Shown here in pieces: positions 44,288-53,098 of a stretch of DNA of 53,220 nucleotides. Made by a program: the position numbers and the translations under genes. The notes below the pieces were generated by a model. That model was given only the letters and a program-made list of their open reading frames with translations. It ran no database searches and was not told the DNA's origin. This DNA comes from an uncultured Opitutaceae bacterium (GTDB taxonomy: Bacteria; Verrucomicrobiota; Verrucomicrobiia; Opitutales; Opitutaceae): the NCBI GenBank assembly GCA_903929355.1, contig CAIYUN010000063.1:1-53220 (forward strand), given 5' to 3'. Positions within the stretch are counted from its first letter, which is position 1. Each line of letters opens with the position of its first letter.

Positions 44288-44392
44288 TCAGCACCCCTCC
44301 GACGCACAGCTGGCGACGGACACGACGGAGACGACCACCACGGAAATGTGGTGGCAGCTCGAGGCGGACGACGAGGTGCGGGTGGGCTGCAT
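44288..44392 (-). CDS. Valine-rich leader peptide
   Basis: 34 codons from ATG 44392 to TGA at 44288. Codons 16-26 read I-S-V-V-V-V-S-V-V-S-V: seven Val in nine positions with both GTG and GTC codons. The rest is Ser/Thr/Cys-rich. It resembles the IvbL/IlvL leader peptides of ilv operons, whose translation speed sets attenuation. No Shine-Dalgarno is visible, as for most genes here. A TTGACG at 44433-44428 could be a -35 element, but no good -10 follows. Function as a peptide is not expected. Confidence 0.7.
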   Translation of the reverse strand: MQPTRTSSSASSCHHISVVVVSVVSVASCASEGC

Positions 44393-44769
44393 GATTGCGG
44401 GCGAAGTCAGGCACGGATGGCCGCCACCGTCAAGCCGACAATTCCGGCGGATGGATGCCCCGTCACCGCTGATTCACGAAGGGAAGAAGATAGAGGACAC
44501 AAGGGCTTGGTGTTCGCCTTTGACCTAGCCAAACAAAAACCTTTAACCACTTATGCACACTAATCTGCACCTATCCGATCCTCGGAATCAGTGTTCATCA
44601 GTGTCCATCAGTGGTTCAAACTCGATCGTTCTGAAAGTTTTCACCCCGAGTTTCCCAATGGTATTTGGTCTCTCATCATCATTGTCTTGTCTCCCCACAT
44701 GAATCGGCGCTGGGGGAGTTCCAGGGGGCCGGGAACATTGGCGCTTGAGTCGCGCCGCCGGCCGGTGGC
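44393..44769. other. Spacer upstream of the attenuator (minus) and GT2 fusion (plus)
   Basis: It contains a CAGTGTTCATCAGTGTCCAT repeat (44590-44615) also found at 14745-14775. Candidate promoter sequence for the minus-strand leader would lie at 44400-44560 (TTAAAGGTTTTTGTTTGG is AT-rich). No gene is supported. Confidence 0.45.
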
Positions 44770-47700
44770 ATGGTGCGGGCGATGCCGGAACTGCTGTCCA
44801 TCTGCATTCCCACCTACAATCGCGCCACTTACCTGGCGGACCTGTTGGGCTCCCTGGAGCGGGCGCTGGCCGGCGCGGGCCCGGTCGCAGGGGACATCCG
44901 GATTCACATTTCAGACAACGCCTCGGTCGACCGCACCGCCGGGGTGGTGGCGGAATTTGCGGCGCGGTTGCCGCTGAGCTACCACCGCAATGAGACGAAT
45001 ATCGGCGGTGACCACAATTTCGAGCAGCTGATCCGCACCACGCCGGGCGAGTATTTCTGGCTGATCGGCGACGACGATCTGTTGGTGGAGGATGTGTTGC
45101 CCAAGCTCATGGCGGTGTTGCGCGCCCAGTCGCCCGGCCTGGTCGTGCTGGATGACCTGTCCGACGCACCCGGGGCCGAGGCGGCGGCCCGGGCATCGGC
45201 CCGGCCGCCGCAGATCGCGACCCTGTCGGGCCAGCTGGCTGAGACGAAGCAGTTGCTCACCGCCGTCACCACTGAAAAGGCCGCCGGCGACCAGGCCATC
45301 GCCCAGCTCCAGGCCCGGCTGGCGGAGGCCACCAAGCTGGCCGATGAACGCCAGGCCGGGCTCGCCCGGCTGGCCGAGCTGGCCAAGGCCGGTGACGCCC
45401 TGGCCGCGGACAAAGCGGCGCTCGCGCAGAAGGCCGACAGCCTGGAAAAGGCCAATGCCGATCTCACCGCGAAAAACAGCCAGCTGATCGAGACCGCGCG
45501 GAAAAGCACCGCCGAGTTCCAGACCCAGACCCAGCAACTGCAGGAGAGGCTCGCCGCGGCGCAGGCCGGGGACGCCAACCGCACCAAGCTCACGGCCCAG
45601 CTGGCCGCGGCGCAGGACGCCATCACCCAAAGCCGGGCGGACAACGAAAAGCTCGCCGCCGCCCAACAAGCCGCGACGACCGAGCGCGACCAATTGCAGG
45701 CGCGGCTGGCCGAGACCACCAAGCTCGCCGCTGACAGCCAGGCGGGGCTGGCCCGGCTCGCCGAACTGACCAAGACCAGCGAAGCCCTCACGGCAGACAA
45801 AGCCGCGCTCGCGCAACAACTCGCCGCCGCCAACGAGAAGCTGGCGGCCGCCGCCCCGGCCGCCGGCGCGGCGGCGGCGGAGCTCGCCCGGCTGCGCGGT
45901 GCCGCCCAGTCCGCGCAGGACGCGCAGGCGGCCGCGCGGCTCGCCGCCGACCAGTCCGTCGCTGAACTCGCCGCAGCCAAGCGGTCGCTGGACGACCTCA
46001 CCCGGCAGAACGCCACCCTCACCAAGGACGCCGCCACCGCGCGTGACGCGCTGGCGGCGCGGGAGCAGCAACTGGCGGCACCTTCCACCGCGCAACTGGC
46101 TGCGGAACATGCGGCCCAGACGCTGCGGGACCAGCTGGCCGCCGCCACCGCCAAACTGGCCGACCTCGCCGCCGCCGCCACGGCCAAGGACACCCAGCTG
46201 GCCCAGATCAAGACCGACCGCGACCGCCTCGCCGCGCTCTCCACCGACACCTCCGCGCAGGACGAGCTCACCCGCCAGGTCGCCGTCGCCCAGCAGGCCG
46301 CCGCGGCGGCCCGCGATGCCGCCAGGCGGGCGCAGACGGAAAAAGACCAGGCCGCCGCCGCGCTCGCCGCCCAGACCACCACCATGCAGGCCACGGAGAC
46401 CCAGTTGGCCCAGCTCAAGGCCGACAACCAGCGCCTGGCCGCCGAAAACCAAAAACTGGCCGCCACCGGCACCACCGATGCCGACAAACTCAAGGCGGAC
46501 CTGGCCGCCGCCCAGCAGGCGGCCGCGTCCGCCGGCGACGCGGCCAGACGGGCGCAGACGGAAAAGGACCAGACGGCCGCCGCGCTGGCCGCCCAGGCCA
46601 CCGCCGCCCAGGCCACGGAGGCCCAGCTGGCGCAGCTCAAGGCCGACAACCAGCGCCTGGCCGCCGAGAATCAAAAACTCGCCGCCACCAGTGCCACCGG
46701 CGCCGACGCCGCCCAGCTGAAGGCCGACCTGGCCGATGCCAACCGGGGGCTTGCAGCCAGCCAGAAAAGTGTCGCGGAGCTGACCGGCAAGAACGACTCG
46801 CTTGAAAAAGACCTGGAGGTTTCCAAGCAGACGGCCGCCGCCGCGCTGGCCGCGCAGACGGCGGCGGCGCAGGCCGTCCCCGATGCCGCCGCCGCCCGCA
46901 TGGAGCGGCAGACCCTCCAGGACCAGTTGCATGCCCTGGAGGCCCAGGCGGAGGAGGACCGGCAGGCCTCCGCGCGGGAGATCACCGCGCTCGCCACCCA
47001 GCTGAGCCGCACGCGGGACACGAACAAGGCGCTCACCGACGCCAATCGGGCGCTCCTCGATTCGGGCAACGGCGCTGATGCGGTGCCCAAGGCCGACGCC
47101 GACAAACTCGCCGCCGCCAACGCCAAACTCGCGCAGGAGCGCGACGGGCTTCGCGCCCAGGCGGCCCAGCTCGCCAGCCGCGCCGACGACAGCGACCACC
47201 AGCTGGCCGCGCTCAAGGCCCAGCTGGCCGAGTCCGGCAAGGCGGTGGAACAGCACAGCGCCAGCGTGGCCGAACTGACCGCCCTCAACGAGAAACTGGC
47301 GGCCGAAAAGACCGCGGTTGCGCAGCAGCTCGAGGACGCCAGGGCTGACGCCGCCCGGCTGGCGCAAACCAGCACCGACCTGGCCGACGCCCGCCGGCAG
47401 GCGGCCGCGGCCCAGGCTGCGGCCGACCAGAACCGCACCGAGCTCGCGGCGCTTAAGACGAAACTCGCCGAATCCAACCAGGCGGTGGAACAGCACAGCG
47501 CCAGCGTCGCCGAGCTCACCAGCGCCAATGAGAAGACCGCCGCCGAACGCGACCAGCTCAAGAGCCAGCTGGCCGCGTTCACCACCCAGCTCGACGACCT
47601 CAAGGCCGCCAACGGCCGCCTCGCCGAAGCGGACGCCGCGCGCCAGCAGGCCGAACAGCGCGCGGCCGCCCTGGCCGACACCGCCACCCGCCTTGCCGCC

Positions 47701-48141
47701 ACGCAGCAGGAACTCGCCGGACTCAAGGTCGCCAACGCCCGTCTCAGCGACCAGGCGCAGGCGCTCGACCGCGACCGCACCTCGCGGGTCACCGAGTTGC
47801 AGCAGGACAACGCCGCGCTCAACGCCCGGCTGCGTCAGGCGCAGGGGGCGCTCGACCAGATCGCCACCGCCACGCGGATGATCAACTCCGCCACCGGTTC
47901 GGCTCCCGGCGCGACCGGCCTGCTGCCGTCCTCGGTGGGGGAGGCCTCACCCGCGCCGGCAACCCCCGTGGGCACCGGGGCGCCGCGTTTTCACATTGTG
48001 GCCGAGGGGGAGTCGCTCTCGCGCATCAGCCTGCAATATTATGGCACCATGAGCCGGTGGCAGAACATCTACGACGCCAACCGCGAGGTGCTGAAGGGCG
48101 AGGACTCCCTCCATCCCGGGCAGAGGCTGGTGATCCCGTGA
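44770..48141 (+). CDS. GT2 glycosyltransferase domain / giant coiled coil / LysM fusion
   Basis: 1,123 residues. Residues 7-128 are the front half of a GT-A family 2 glycosyltransferase: LLSICIPTYNRATYLADLL, HISDNASVDRT, and IGGDHNFEQL through YFWLIGDDDLLVED with the metal DDD (101-103). The acceptor half that should follow is missing. From residue 150 to about 1,040 there is a continuous Ala/Gln/Lys/Leu coiled coil, with a 74-residue tandem duplication (46277-46720) and an 80-residue one (VEQHSASVAELT twice). The last 52 residues are a LysM domain (FHIVAEGESLSRISLQYYGT, then WQNIYDANREVL). No signal peptide precedes the LysM part, so export is puzzling. It may be a deletion fusion of two genes. 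Confidence 0.75.
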   Translation: MVRAMPELLSICIPTYNRATYLADLLGSLERALAGAGPVAGDIRIHISDNASVDRTAGVVAEFAARLPLSYHRNETNIGGDHNFEQLIRTTPGEYFWLIGDDDLLVEDVLPKLMAVLRAQSPGLVVLDDLSDAPGAEAAARASARPPQIATLSGQLAETKQLLTAVTTEKAAGDQAIAQLQARLAEATKLADERQAGLARLAELAKAGDALAADKAALAQKADSLEKANADLTAKNSQLIETARKSTAEFQTQTQQLQERLAAAQAGDANRTKLTAQLAAAQDAITQSRADNEKLAAAQQAATTERDQLQARLAETTKLAADSQAGLARLAELTKTSEALTADKAALAQQLAAANEKLAAAAPAAGAAAAELARLRGAAQSAQDAQAAARLAADQSVAELAAAKRSLDDLTRQNATLTKDAATARDALAAREQQLAAPSTAQLAAEHAAQTLRDQLAAATAKLADLAAAATAKDTQLAQIKTDRDRLAALSTDTSAQDELTRQVAVAQQAAAAARDAARRAQTEKDQAAAALAAQTTTMQATETQLAQLKADNQRLAAENQKLAATGTTDADKLKADLAAAQQAAASAGDAARRAQTEKDQTAAALAAQATAAQATEAQLAQLKADNQRLAAENQKLAATSATGADAAQLKADLADANRGLAASQKSVAELTGKNDSLEKDLEVSKQTAAAALAAQTAAAQAVPDAAAARMERQTLQDQLHALEAQAEEDRQASAREITALATQLSRTRDTNKALTDANRALLDSGNGADAVPKADADKLAAANAKLAQERDGLRAQAAQLASRADDSDHQLAALKAQLAESGKAVEQHSASVAELTALNEKLAAEKTAVAQQLEDARADAARLAQTSTDLADARRQAAAAQAAADQNRTELAALKTKLAESNQAVEQHSASVAELTSANEKTAAERDQLKSQLAAFTTQLDDLKAANGRLAEADAARQQAEQRAAALADTATRLAATQQELAGLKVANARLSDQAQALDRDRTSRVTELQQDNAALNARLRQAQGALDQIATATRMINSATGSAPGATGLLPSSVGEASPAPATPVGTGAPRFHIVAEGESLSRISLQYYGTMSRWQNIYDANREVLKGEDSLHPGQRLVIP
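46277..46720 (+). repeat. Tandem duplication of 222 bases in the coiled coil
   Basis: Two adjacent copies (period 222 bases, 74 residues) share KADNQRLAAENQKLAAT and RRAQTEKDQ. They are diverged mainly at third codon positions. Confidence 0.75.
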
Positions 48142-48204
48142 GCCGTCCGGGGGGGTGGTGCGCGGGCTTGCGGGAGCCGGCCTTTCCCCTTCTACTCACC
48201 GTTC

Positions 48205-49020
48205 ATGCCTGAATTCGCGCCGCTTCGTCTCCAGAAATTCCTCGCCGACTCCGGGGTGTGTTCGCGGCGCGCGGCGGAGGCGCTCATCGCGCAGGGCGAG
48301 GTGTGGGTCAATGGTGCCGCCGCCACCCCGGGGCAGCGCGTCACCCCCGGCGAGGACCGGGTCACCGTCGGCGGCAAGTCCGTGCGCGCCGCCGCCCAGC
48401 CGAAGCTGACGTTTGCGCTGCACAAACCGCGCGGCCTGGTCTGCTCCAACGACGACCCGCACAATCCCGACACGATTTTCGACCTGTTGCCGCGCGAGCT
48501 GGCGAAGCACCGCTTCTTTTGCGCGGGCCGACTCGACAAGGACAGCGAGGGTCTCGTCATCATCACCACCGACGGGGACCTGGCGAACCGCCTCATGCAC
48601 CCGCGCCACACCGTGGTGAAACGCTACCACGTGCGGCTCAAGGAGGCCTTTCCCCGGTCCCGCCTCCCGCTGCTGCTGCGCGGCGTCGTGATCGAGGGCG
48701 AGCGCCTCCGCGTCGAGCACGCCGCGCTGGTCAACCCGGGGGCCGACGGCACCGCGGTCGATCTCGACGTCCACATGCACCACGGCAAGAAGCGCGAGAT
48801 CCGCCAGCTCTTCACCACGCTCCGTCACGACGTGAAACGGCTCCGTCGCTACCAGATCGGCTCCTTCCCTCTGCGGGGGATTCCGCTGCGCGGCGGCCGG
48901 CAGCTTTCCCCGCAGGAGATCGCCGCGCTTTTCCAGGCCCCCCGCCCGCATACCGGCTTCATCCCGCGCAACACGCGCGCCACGCCGGCGCGCGCGGTGA
49001 AACCCTCCCCCCATGCCTAA
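48205..49020 (+). CDS. RsuA/RluB-family rRNA pseudouridine synthase
   Basis: A 271-residue protein. The S4 RNA-binding domain is at 7-55 (RLQKFLADSGVCSRRAAEAL), then the catalytic core with the active Asp in FCAGRLDKDSEGLVI (D111) and the conserved MHHGKKREIRQLF. It isomerises uridine in 16S or 23S rRNA; whether it is RsuA, RluB, RluE or RluF type is not decidable by eye. The C-terminal tail is longer than in E. coli RsuA (231 residues) and basic. The stop lies inside the start of the next gene (8-base overlap). Confidence 0.92.
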   Translation: MPEFAPLRLQKFLADSGVCSRRAAEALIAQGEVWVNGAAATPGQRVTPGEDRVTVGGKSVRAAAQPKLTFALHKPRGLVCSNDDPHNPDTIFDLLPRELAKHRFFCAGRLDKDSEGLVIITTDGDLANRLMHPRHTVVKRYHVRLKEAFPRSRLPLLLRGVVIEGERLRVEHAALVNPGADGTAVDLDVHMHHGKKREIRQLFTTLRHDVKRLRRYQIGSFPLRGIPLRGGRQLSPQEIAALFQAPRPHTGFIPRNTRATPARAVKPSPHA

Positions 49021-49876
49021 CCAAACCCTGCCCACCCGGTTTGTTTTCCGCGCCACCGCCCCCGTGCTCCTCGCGCTGTGCGCGGGCGTGCGCCTGGTCG
49101 CCGCCCCCCTCACCGCGCCCGCGGAGGTGCACGCCCGGCCCGCCGCCGCGTCGCCGGTGCTCACGATCCTGCCCGCCGGCGCGGAGCCCTTTCCGGCCAC
49201 CGGCGTGGCCGCGCCCGACGGCTGGCAGGCCGTCGCACTGCCCGGGGCGCACGAGGTGCTGGTCCGCAACGGCGACATTCTCAAGGATCTGACCCCGCGT
49301 CCCGGGGCGAACTATCTGTGGCGGGGACCCGCGGCGGGCACGAAGGCCGGACCGCTCGTCGAGGTGGCGACGGCGGAGAAGGGCGACCTGGCCGAGATCA
49401 TGGCCGCACCCCAGGGGGGATACACCAAGTTCAGGCTCAGCAAGCCGCTGGTCGGCTACATCCCTGCGTCCGCGCCGGCTCCTGCTCCGGTCGCGGTGGT
49501 CGTGCCGCCTCCGGTGATTTCCGCCGCCCCACCGCCGCCTTTGTCGCGCCATAGCGAAGCGACGGCGGACGCTCCCCCCGTGGTGCGGCCTGCGCCGGTC
49601 CCGGTGTCCGGTTCGGCGGCGCAGGGCGAGTCGCCCCGCCTCTTCCAAGGCACACTCGCCTCGACCCGCAGCCTCCTGCATCCGCGCCGCCCCTACGATT
49701 ACCAGCTCAACGACGTCAACGGGCAGCCCTACGCTTACCTGGACGTTGCCAAACTCCCCGCCACCACCCAGCCCGACGCCAGCCTCGGCCGCACGGTGGT
49801 GGTCTATGGCGTCGCCAAATCCGTGCCGGACGAGGCCCTGATGGTGATCGAGGCCGAGACCATTGGGTCGCGCTGA
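49013..49876 (+). CDS. Secreted SH3-like protein, unknown, with a REP element in frame
   Basis: A 287-residue protein from ATG 49013. Signal peptide at residues about 10-32 ([16 protein letters not shown]). Residues 33-95 look like a bacterial SH3 domain ([20 protein letters not shown], then [20 protein letters not shown]). A Pro/Val-rich linker contains [10 protein letters not shown], encoded by a REP-like element (49541-49570), then a C-terminal domain of about 80 residues ([34 protein letters not shown]) resembling an OB-like fold. The envelope role is unknown. The gene overlaps the upstream pseudouridine synthase by eight bases, with folD following nine bases later, so all three are probably one transcript. 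Confidence 0.7.
   Translation: MPNQTLPTRFVFRATAPVLLALCAGVRLVAAPLTAPAEVHARPAAASPVLTILPAGAEPFPATGVAAPDGWQAVALPGAHEVLVRNGDILKDLTPRPGANYLWRGPAAGTKAGPLVEVATAEKGDLAEIMAAPQGGYTKFRLSKPLVGYIPASAPAPAPVAVVVPPPVISAAPPPPLSRHSEATADAPPVVRPAPVPVSGSAAQGESPRLFQGTLASTRSLLHPRRPYDYQLNDVNGQPYAYLDVAKLPATTQPDASLGRTVVVYGVAKSVPDEALMVIEAETIGSR
49541..49570. repeat. REP-like element inside a coding sequence
   Basis: TTGTCGCGCCATAGCGAAGC followed by GACGGCGGAC; arms GTCGC/GCGAC. Same element as intergenic copies at 13645, 26566 and 52148, here read in frame. Confidence 0.8.
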
Positions 49877-49884
49877 ACTCCGCC

Positions 49885-50757
49885 ATGGAACTCATCGACG
49901 GCAATCGCATCGCTGCGGCCATCATCGCGGAGCTCACCGCCGAGGTCGCCGCGCTCCCCGGCCGCAAGCCCTGCCTGGCGCTGGTGCGCGTCGGGGAGGA
50001 TCCCGCGTCGGTCTCCTACGTGCGGAAGAAGGAGACGACCGCCGCAGCCATCGGCGTGACCGGGCGGGTCATCCTGCCGCCGGTGAACATCACCCAGGCC
50101 GGGCTGGAGGCGATCGTGGACGAGCTCAATGCCGACCCGGCCGTGGACGGCATCCTCGTGCAGTCGCCCTTGCCGAAGCACCTGGATGAGCTCGCCATTT
50201 TCCGCCGCATCGCCCCGCCCAAGGATGTGGACGGGCTGGGCACGGTGAACCTCGGCAAGGTCGCGCAGGAGGATGCCACCGGCTTCGTCTCCTGCACCCC
50301 CGCCGGCATCATGGAGCTGCTGGCCCGCAGCGGGGTGGATTTGAACGGTCGGCATGTGGTGGTGCTCGGCCGCAGCCTGCTGGTGGGCAAACCCGTCGCG
50401 CTCCTTGCCCTCCAGAAAAAGGCCGGCGCCAACGGCACCGTCACCATCTGCCACTCCGGCACCCGCGACCTCGCCACGCTCACCCGCCTCGCCGATGTGC
50501 TCATTGCCGCGATCGGGCGGCCCGAGTTCGTCACGGCCGACATGGTGAAGCCGGGGGCGGTCGTGATTGATGTGGGCATCAACCGCGTGGCGGACGCCAC
50601 CAACAAAAAGGGCTACCGGCTCACCGGCGACGTGCATTTCCCCTCGGTCGCGCCGCTCTGTGCGAAGATCACGCCCGTCCCCGGCGGCGTCGGCCCGATG
50701 ACGGTGGCGATGCTCATGAAAAACACCGTGAAGGCCCGCCGCCTCGGCGCGGGCTAG
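49885..50757 (+). CDS. folD: Bifunctional methylenetetrahydrofolate dehydrogenase/cyclohydrolase FolD
   Basis: A 290-residue protein. The catalytic Tyr-Lys lies in [12 protein letters not shown], the conserved [13 protein letters not shown] and [16 protein letters not shown] follow, and the cofactor site is [17 protein letters not shown]. The C-terminal [15 protein letters not shown] is the family signature. The enzyme interconverts 5,10-methylene-, methenyl- and 10-formyl-tetrahydrofolate in one-carbon metabolism. [12 protein letters not shown] is slightly different from the usual KDVDGFHPxN, with His-Pro replaced by Gly-Thr. The ATG is nine bases after the upstream stop. Length is standard. 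Confidence 0.95.
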   Translation: MELIDGNRIAAAIIAELTAEVAALPGRKPCLALVRVGEDPASVSYVRKKETTAAAIGVTGRVILPPVNITQAGLEAIVDELNADPAVDGILVQSPLPKHLDELAIFRRIAPPKDVDGLGTVNLGKVAQEDATGFVSCTPAGIMELLARSGVDLNGRHVVVLGRSLLVGKPVALLALQKKAGANGTVTICHSGTRDLATLTRLADVLIAAIGRPEFVTADMVKPGAVVIDVGINRVADATNKKGYRLTGDVHFPSVAPLCAKITPVPGGVGPMTVAMLMKNTVKARRLGAG

Positions 50758-50814
50758 ATGGCGGGGCGTCGCTGGCCGATGCCCGGTTTGGGTTCTTTCG
50801 AGCGGCACCCAACG

Positions 50815-50868
50815 GATGGGACGGCTCTCCGAGCCGTCCGCGGACGCACGGAGTGGCATCCCTGTCCG
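50815..50868. repeat. Degenerate copy of the two-hairpin repeat
   Basis: GGGACGGCTCTCCGAGCCGT through GGACGCACGGAGTGGCATCC corresponds to the intact element at 8414-8467 in reverse complement. It lies between folD and the response-regulator gene. Confidence 0.75.
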
Positions 50869-50949
50869 AAGAGCCAACCGCGCCGCCCCTGCAAGGCCCC
50901 GGTCGCCGCGCTTGTCAATCCCCCGCGTTTAGGTTCTGCTCCCCGCCCG

Positions 50950-52098
50950 ATGCCGGTTCCCAAGATCCTGATCGTTGACGATCAACCGATCAACGTGCTG
51001 CTGCTCAAGCGCTGCCTTGAGCGCGAGGGCATCCCGACGGCCAGTGCCTTTGGCGGCGCCGAGGCGCTCGCCCTGGTCGCCCAGGAGCAGCCCGATCTCA
51101 TCCTCCTCGACGTGATGATGCCCGACATGGACGGCATCGAGGTTTGCCGGCGGCTGCAGGCGGAGGAAGCCACGCGCCACATCCCTATCATCTTCATCAC
51201 CGCGCGCAGCACCAAGGCGGGCAAGCTGGAGGGCCTGGGCGTGGGCGCGGTGGACTACATCACCAAGCCCATCGACCTCGATGAGACCCTGGCGCGGGTC
51301 CGGACGCAGTTGCGCTTTGCGGCCATCAACCGCGAGATGCTCGACCTGCAGCGCCGGCTGGTCGAGACCCGTCGGGCGGCCACCATCGGGGCGGTCACGC
51401 AGGGCATTGCGCACAACATGAACAATCTTCTCGGGGTCGCGCTCGGCTACCTCGACCTCATCAAGGCCCGCGCCGACCAGCCCGCCGCCGTACGGGACGG
51501 CGCCGGCCACGCCGATGCCGCAGTGCAGCGCATCGTCTCCATCGTCAGTCAGCTCACCGCCCTCGAGGTCCGCTCGCCCCTGCCGCTCGACCGTTGCCGG
51601 CTGGAGACGCTGCTCGCCGGCGCGGTGGCGCGCTTCCGGCAGGAGGCCAATGTGGCCCCGCCGCTGCTCATTGACAATCCGTTGGGCGACATCGCGCTCG
51701 ACACCCATGTCGAGGTGTTTGAGGACGCTTTCGGCAAGGTGCTCCTCAACGCCTGGGAGTCCTACGGCGACCAGCCGGCCGCCGAGCGTCTGATCACCAT
51801 CCGGGTCCGCTGGGTGGAGCCGGAGGGCCCGGCCAAGGTGCTGCGCCTCACGGTGGAGGACGCCGGCCACGGCATCGACCCCAACATCCGGGACCAGATG
51901 TTCGAACCGTTTGTGAGCACCAAGCGCACGGTGGGGGTCGGCATGGGCCTCACGGTCGCCCGGCACGCATTGCGCAGCCTGGGCGGCGAGGTCACCCTGG
52001 AGGACCGCCCCGGCGGCGGCACCATCGCCGTGCTCCTGCACCCGATGGAAAAAACCCTCCACCGCACAGGCTACACCCAGCCGCCCATGCGCCGCTGA
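50950..52098 (+). CDS. Response regulator receiver fused to histidine kinase
   Basis: A 382-residue protein from ATG 50950. The receiver domain 5-120 has D10/D11, the phosphorylatable D54 in LILLDVMMPDMDG, and K106 in YITKPID. A coiled linker leads to a HisKA-like helix with the His in GIAHNMNNLLGVALGYLDLI (H155), and then an HATPase_c domain with DAGHGID and the G2 box GVGMGLTVARHALRSLGG. It is a soluble receiver-kinase that could be controlled by another kinase and pass phosphate on through H155. No output domain or adjacent partner regulator exists. Translation upstream of 50950 is through a repeat. Confidence 0.88.
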   Translation: MPVPKILIVDDQPINVLLLKRCLEREGIPTASAFGGAEALALVAQEQPDLILLDVMMPDMDGIEVCRRLQAEEATRHIPIIFITARSTKAGKLEGLGVGAVDYITKPIDLDETLARVRTQLRFAAINREMLDLQRRLVETRRAATIGAVTQGIAHNMNNLLGVALGYLDLIKARADQPAAVRDGAGHADAAVQRIVSIVSQLTALEVRSPLPLDRCRLETLLAGAVARFRQEANVAPPLLIDNPLGDIALDTHVEVFEDAFGKVLLNAWESYGDQPAAERLITIRVRWVEPEGPAKVLRLTVEDAGHGIDPNIRDQMFEPFVSTKRTVGVGMGLTVARHALRSLGGEVTLEDRPGGGTIAVLLHPMEKTLHRTGYTQPPMRR

Positions 52099-52147
52099 GC
52101 CGAAGCCGATTGGGCGAAGGCTGGTTCGAAACCGTCAGCGAAGATTC

Positions 52148-52176
52148 TTGTCGCGCCAAAGCCCGGCGACGGCGGA
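52148..52176. repeat. REP-like element
   Basis: CTTGTCGCGCCAAAGCCCGG then CGACGGCGGA, in the leader of proC. It matches the 26566 and 49541 elements. Confidence 0.7.
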
Positions 52177-52259
52177 AGCGGTTACTAACGCGGTGGCCCG
52201 AATCTGTGGTTGAAAATTTCCGTGTCTTCCTGACCTTCCATCGGCAGGCTGGTTTTCCC

Positions 52260-53063
52260 ATGCCCAACATCGCGTTTCTCGGCGCCGGCCGCATGGCCTC
52301 CGCCATCGTGGACGGCCTTCTGGCCCAAAAAATCTGCGCCCCTTCCGAGCTCGCCTGCACCGATGGCGGCCACGGCACCGCCCTCGCGCTCGCCGCCCGC
52401 ACCGGCATCACCGCCGCCAGTGACCTCGCGGCGCTGCTCGCCACCGCCGACACCGTCGTGCTCGCCTGCAAACCGCAGCAGCTCGCGACCCTCGACCCGC
52501 GGGTGACCGACCTCGCCGCCGGCCGGCTCGTCCTCTCCATTCTCGCGGGCAAGCGCCTCGCGCGCCTTGCGCAGGTTTTCCCGCGCGCCCGCAATGTCGT
52601 TCGCGCGATGCCCAACACGCCCGGCCAGATCGGGGCCGGCATCACCGCCTGGTGCCCGCTGCAGCCGCTCGCGCCGGCCGACCGCGCCCTCATTGACGCC
52701 ATCCTCGGCGCGCTCGGCCAGGTCGTCGAAGTGGCGGAACCCCAGCTCGACGCCGTCACCGGCCTGAGCGGCAGCGGTCCGGCCTATGTGTTTGAGTTCG
52801 CCGCCGCCCTGCGCGACGCCGGCGAGGCCGCCGGCCTGCCGCGTGCGACCGCGTGGCAGCTGGCGCGTGAAACCGTGCTGGGTGCGGCGAAGCTCATGGC
52901 CCAGTCGCCACTCGAGCCCGAGGAGCTGCGCAACCAGGTGACCTCGCCCAACGGCACGACCTTCGCCGGCCTGCAGCGCATGGCCGCGCGCGACTTCCGT
53001 GGCCTCGTCAAGGAGACCGTCCTCGCCGCCACCGCCCGCAGCGAGGAGCTTTCGCGGGATTGA
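52260..53063 (+). CDS. proC: Pyrroline-5-carboxylate reductase ProC
   Basis: A 267-residue protein from ATG 52260, where the family start PNIAFLGAGRMASAIVDGL (dinucleotide site GAGRMA) begins; the open frame upstream runs through a REP element and is not counted. VVRAMPNTPGQIGAGITAW and the signature AVTGLSGSGPAYVFEFA, then LARETVLGAAKLM and LRNQVTSPNGTTFAGLQRM, are all present. It reduces pyrroline-5-carboxylate to proline with NAD(P)H. Length is standard for the family (265-275). Confidence 0.96.
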   Translation: MPNIAFLGAGRMASAIVDGLLAQKICAPSELACTDGGHGTALALAARTGITAASDLAALLATADTVVLACKPQQLATLDPRVTDLAAGRLVLSILAGKRLARLAQVFPRARNVVRAMPNTPGQIGAGITAWCPLQPLAPADRALIDAILGALGQVVEVAEPQLDAVTGLSGSGPAYVFEFAAALRDAGEAAGLPRATAWQLARETVLGAAKLMAQSPLEPEELRNQVTSPNGTTFAGLQRMAARDFRGLVKETVLAATARSEELSRD

Positions 53064-53098
53064 GTAAGGATTCGGCAGTTGGTCACAGAGCAGCGGTG

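Larger units (their letters stand above)
44238..44392 (-). promoter_or_regulatory. Branched-chain amino-acid (valine) transcription attenuator
   Basis: The full set of attenuation parts is in place on the minus strand: a leader ORF with a Val run; an antiterminator strand (minus CGGAGGGG, plus coordinates 44294-44301, inside the last leader codons); its partner CCCCTCCG, the 5' arm of the terminator; and the terminator. Pairing extends to 11 bp with G-U pairs. The antiterminator strand begins 12 bases past the last Val codon, so a ribosome stalled for charged tRNA-Val would leave it free, while one at the stop codon would cover it. A CCACCAC/GTGGTGG hairpin spans the Val codons. What it controls is unclear. 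Confidence 0.75.

Noticed and set aside
44911-47496. Long minus-strand open frame antisense to the coiled coil
   Set aside because: Repetitive GC-rich coiled-coil DNA opens all frames; the translation is low-complexity Gly/Leu/Arg with no domain.
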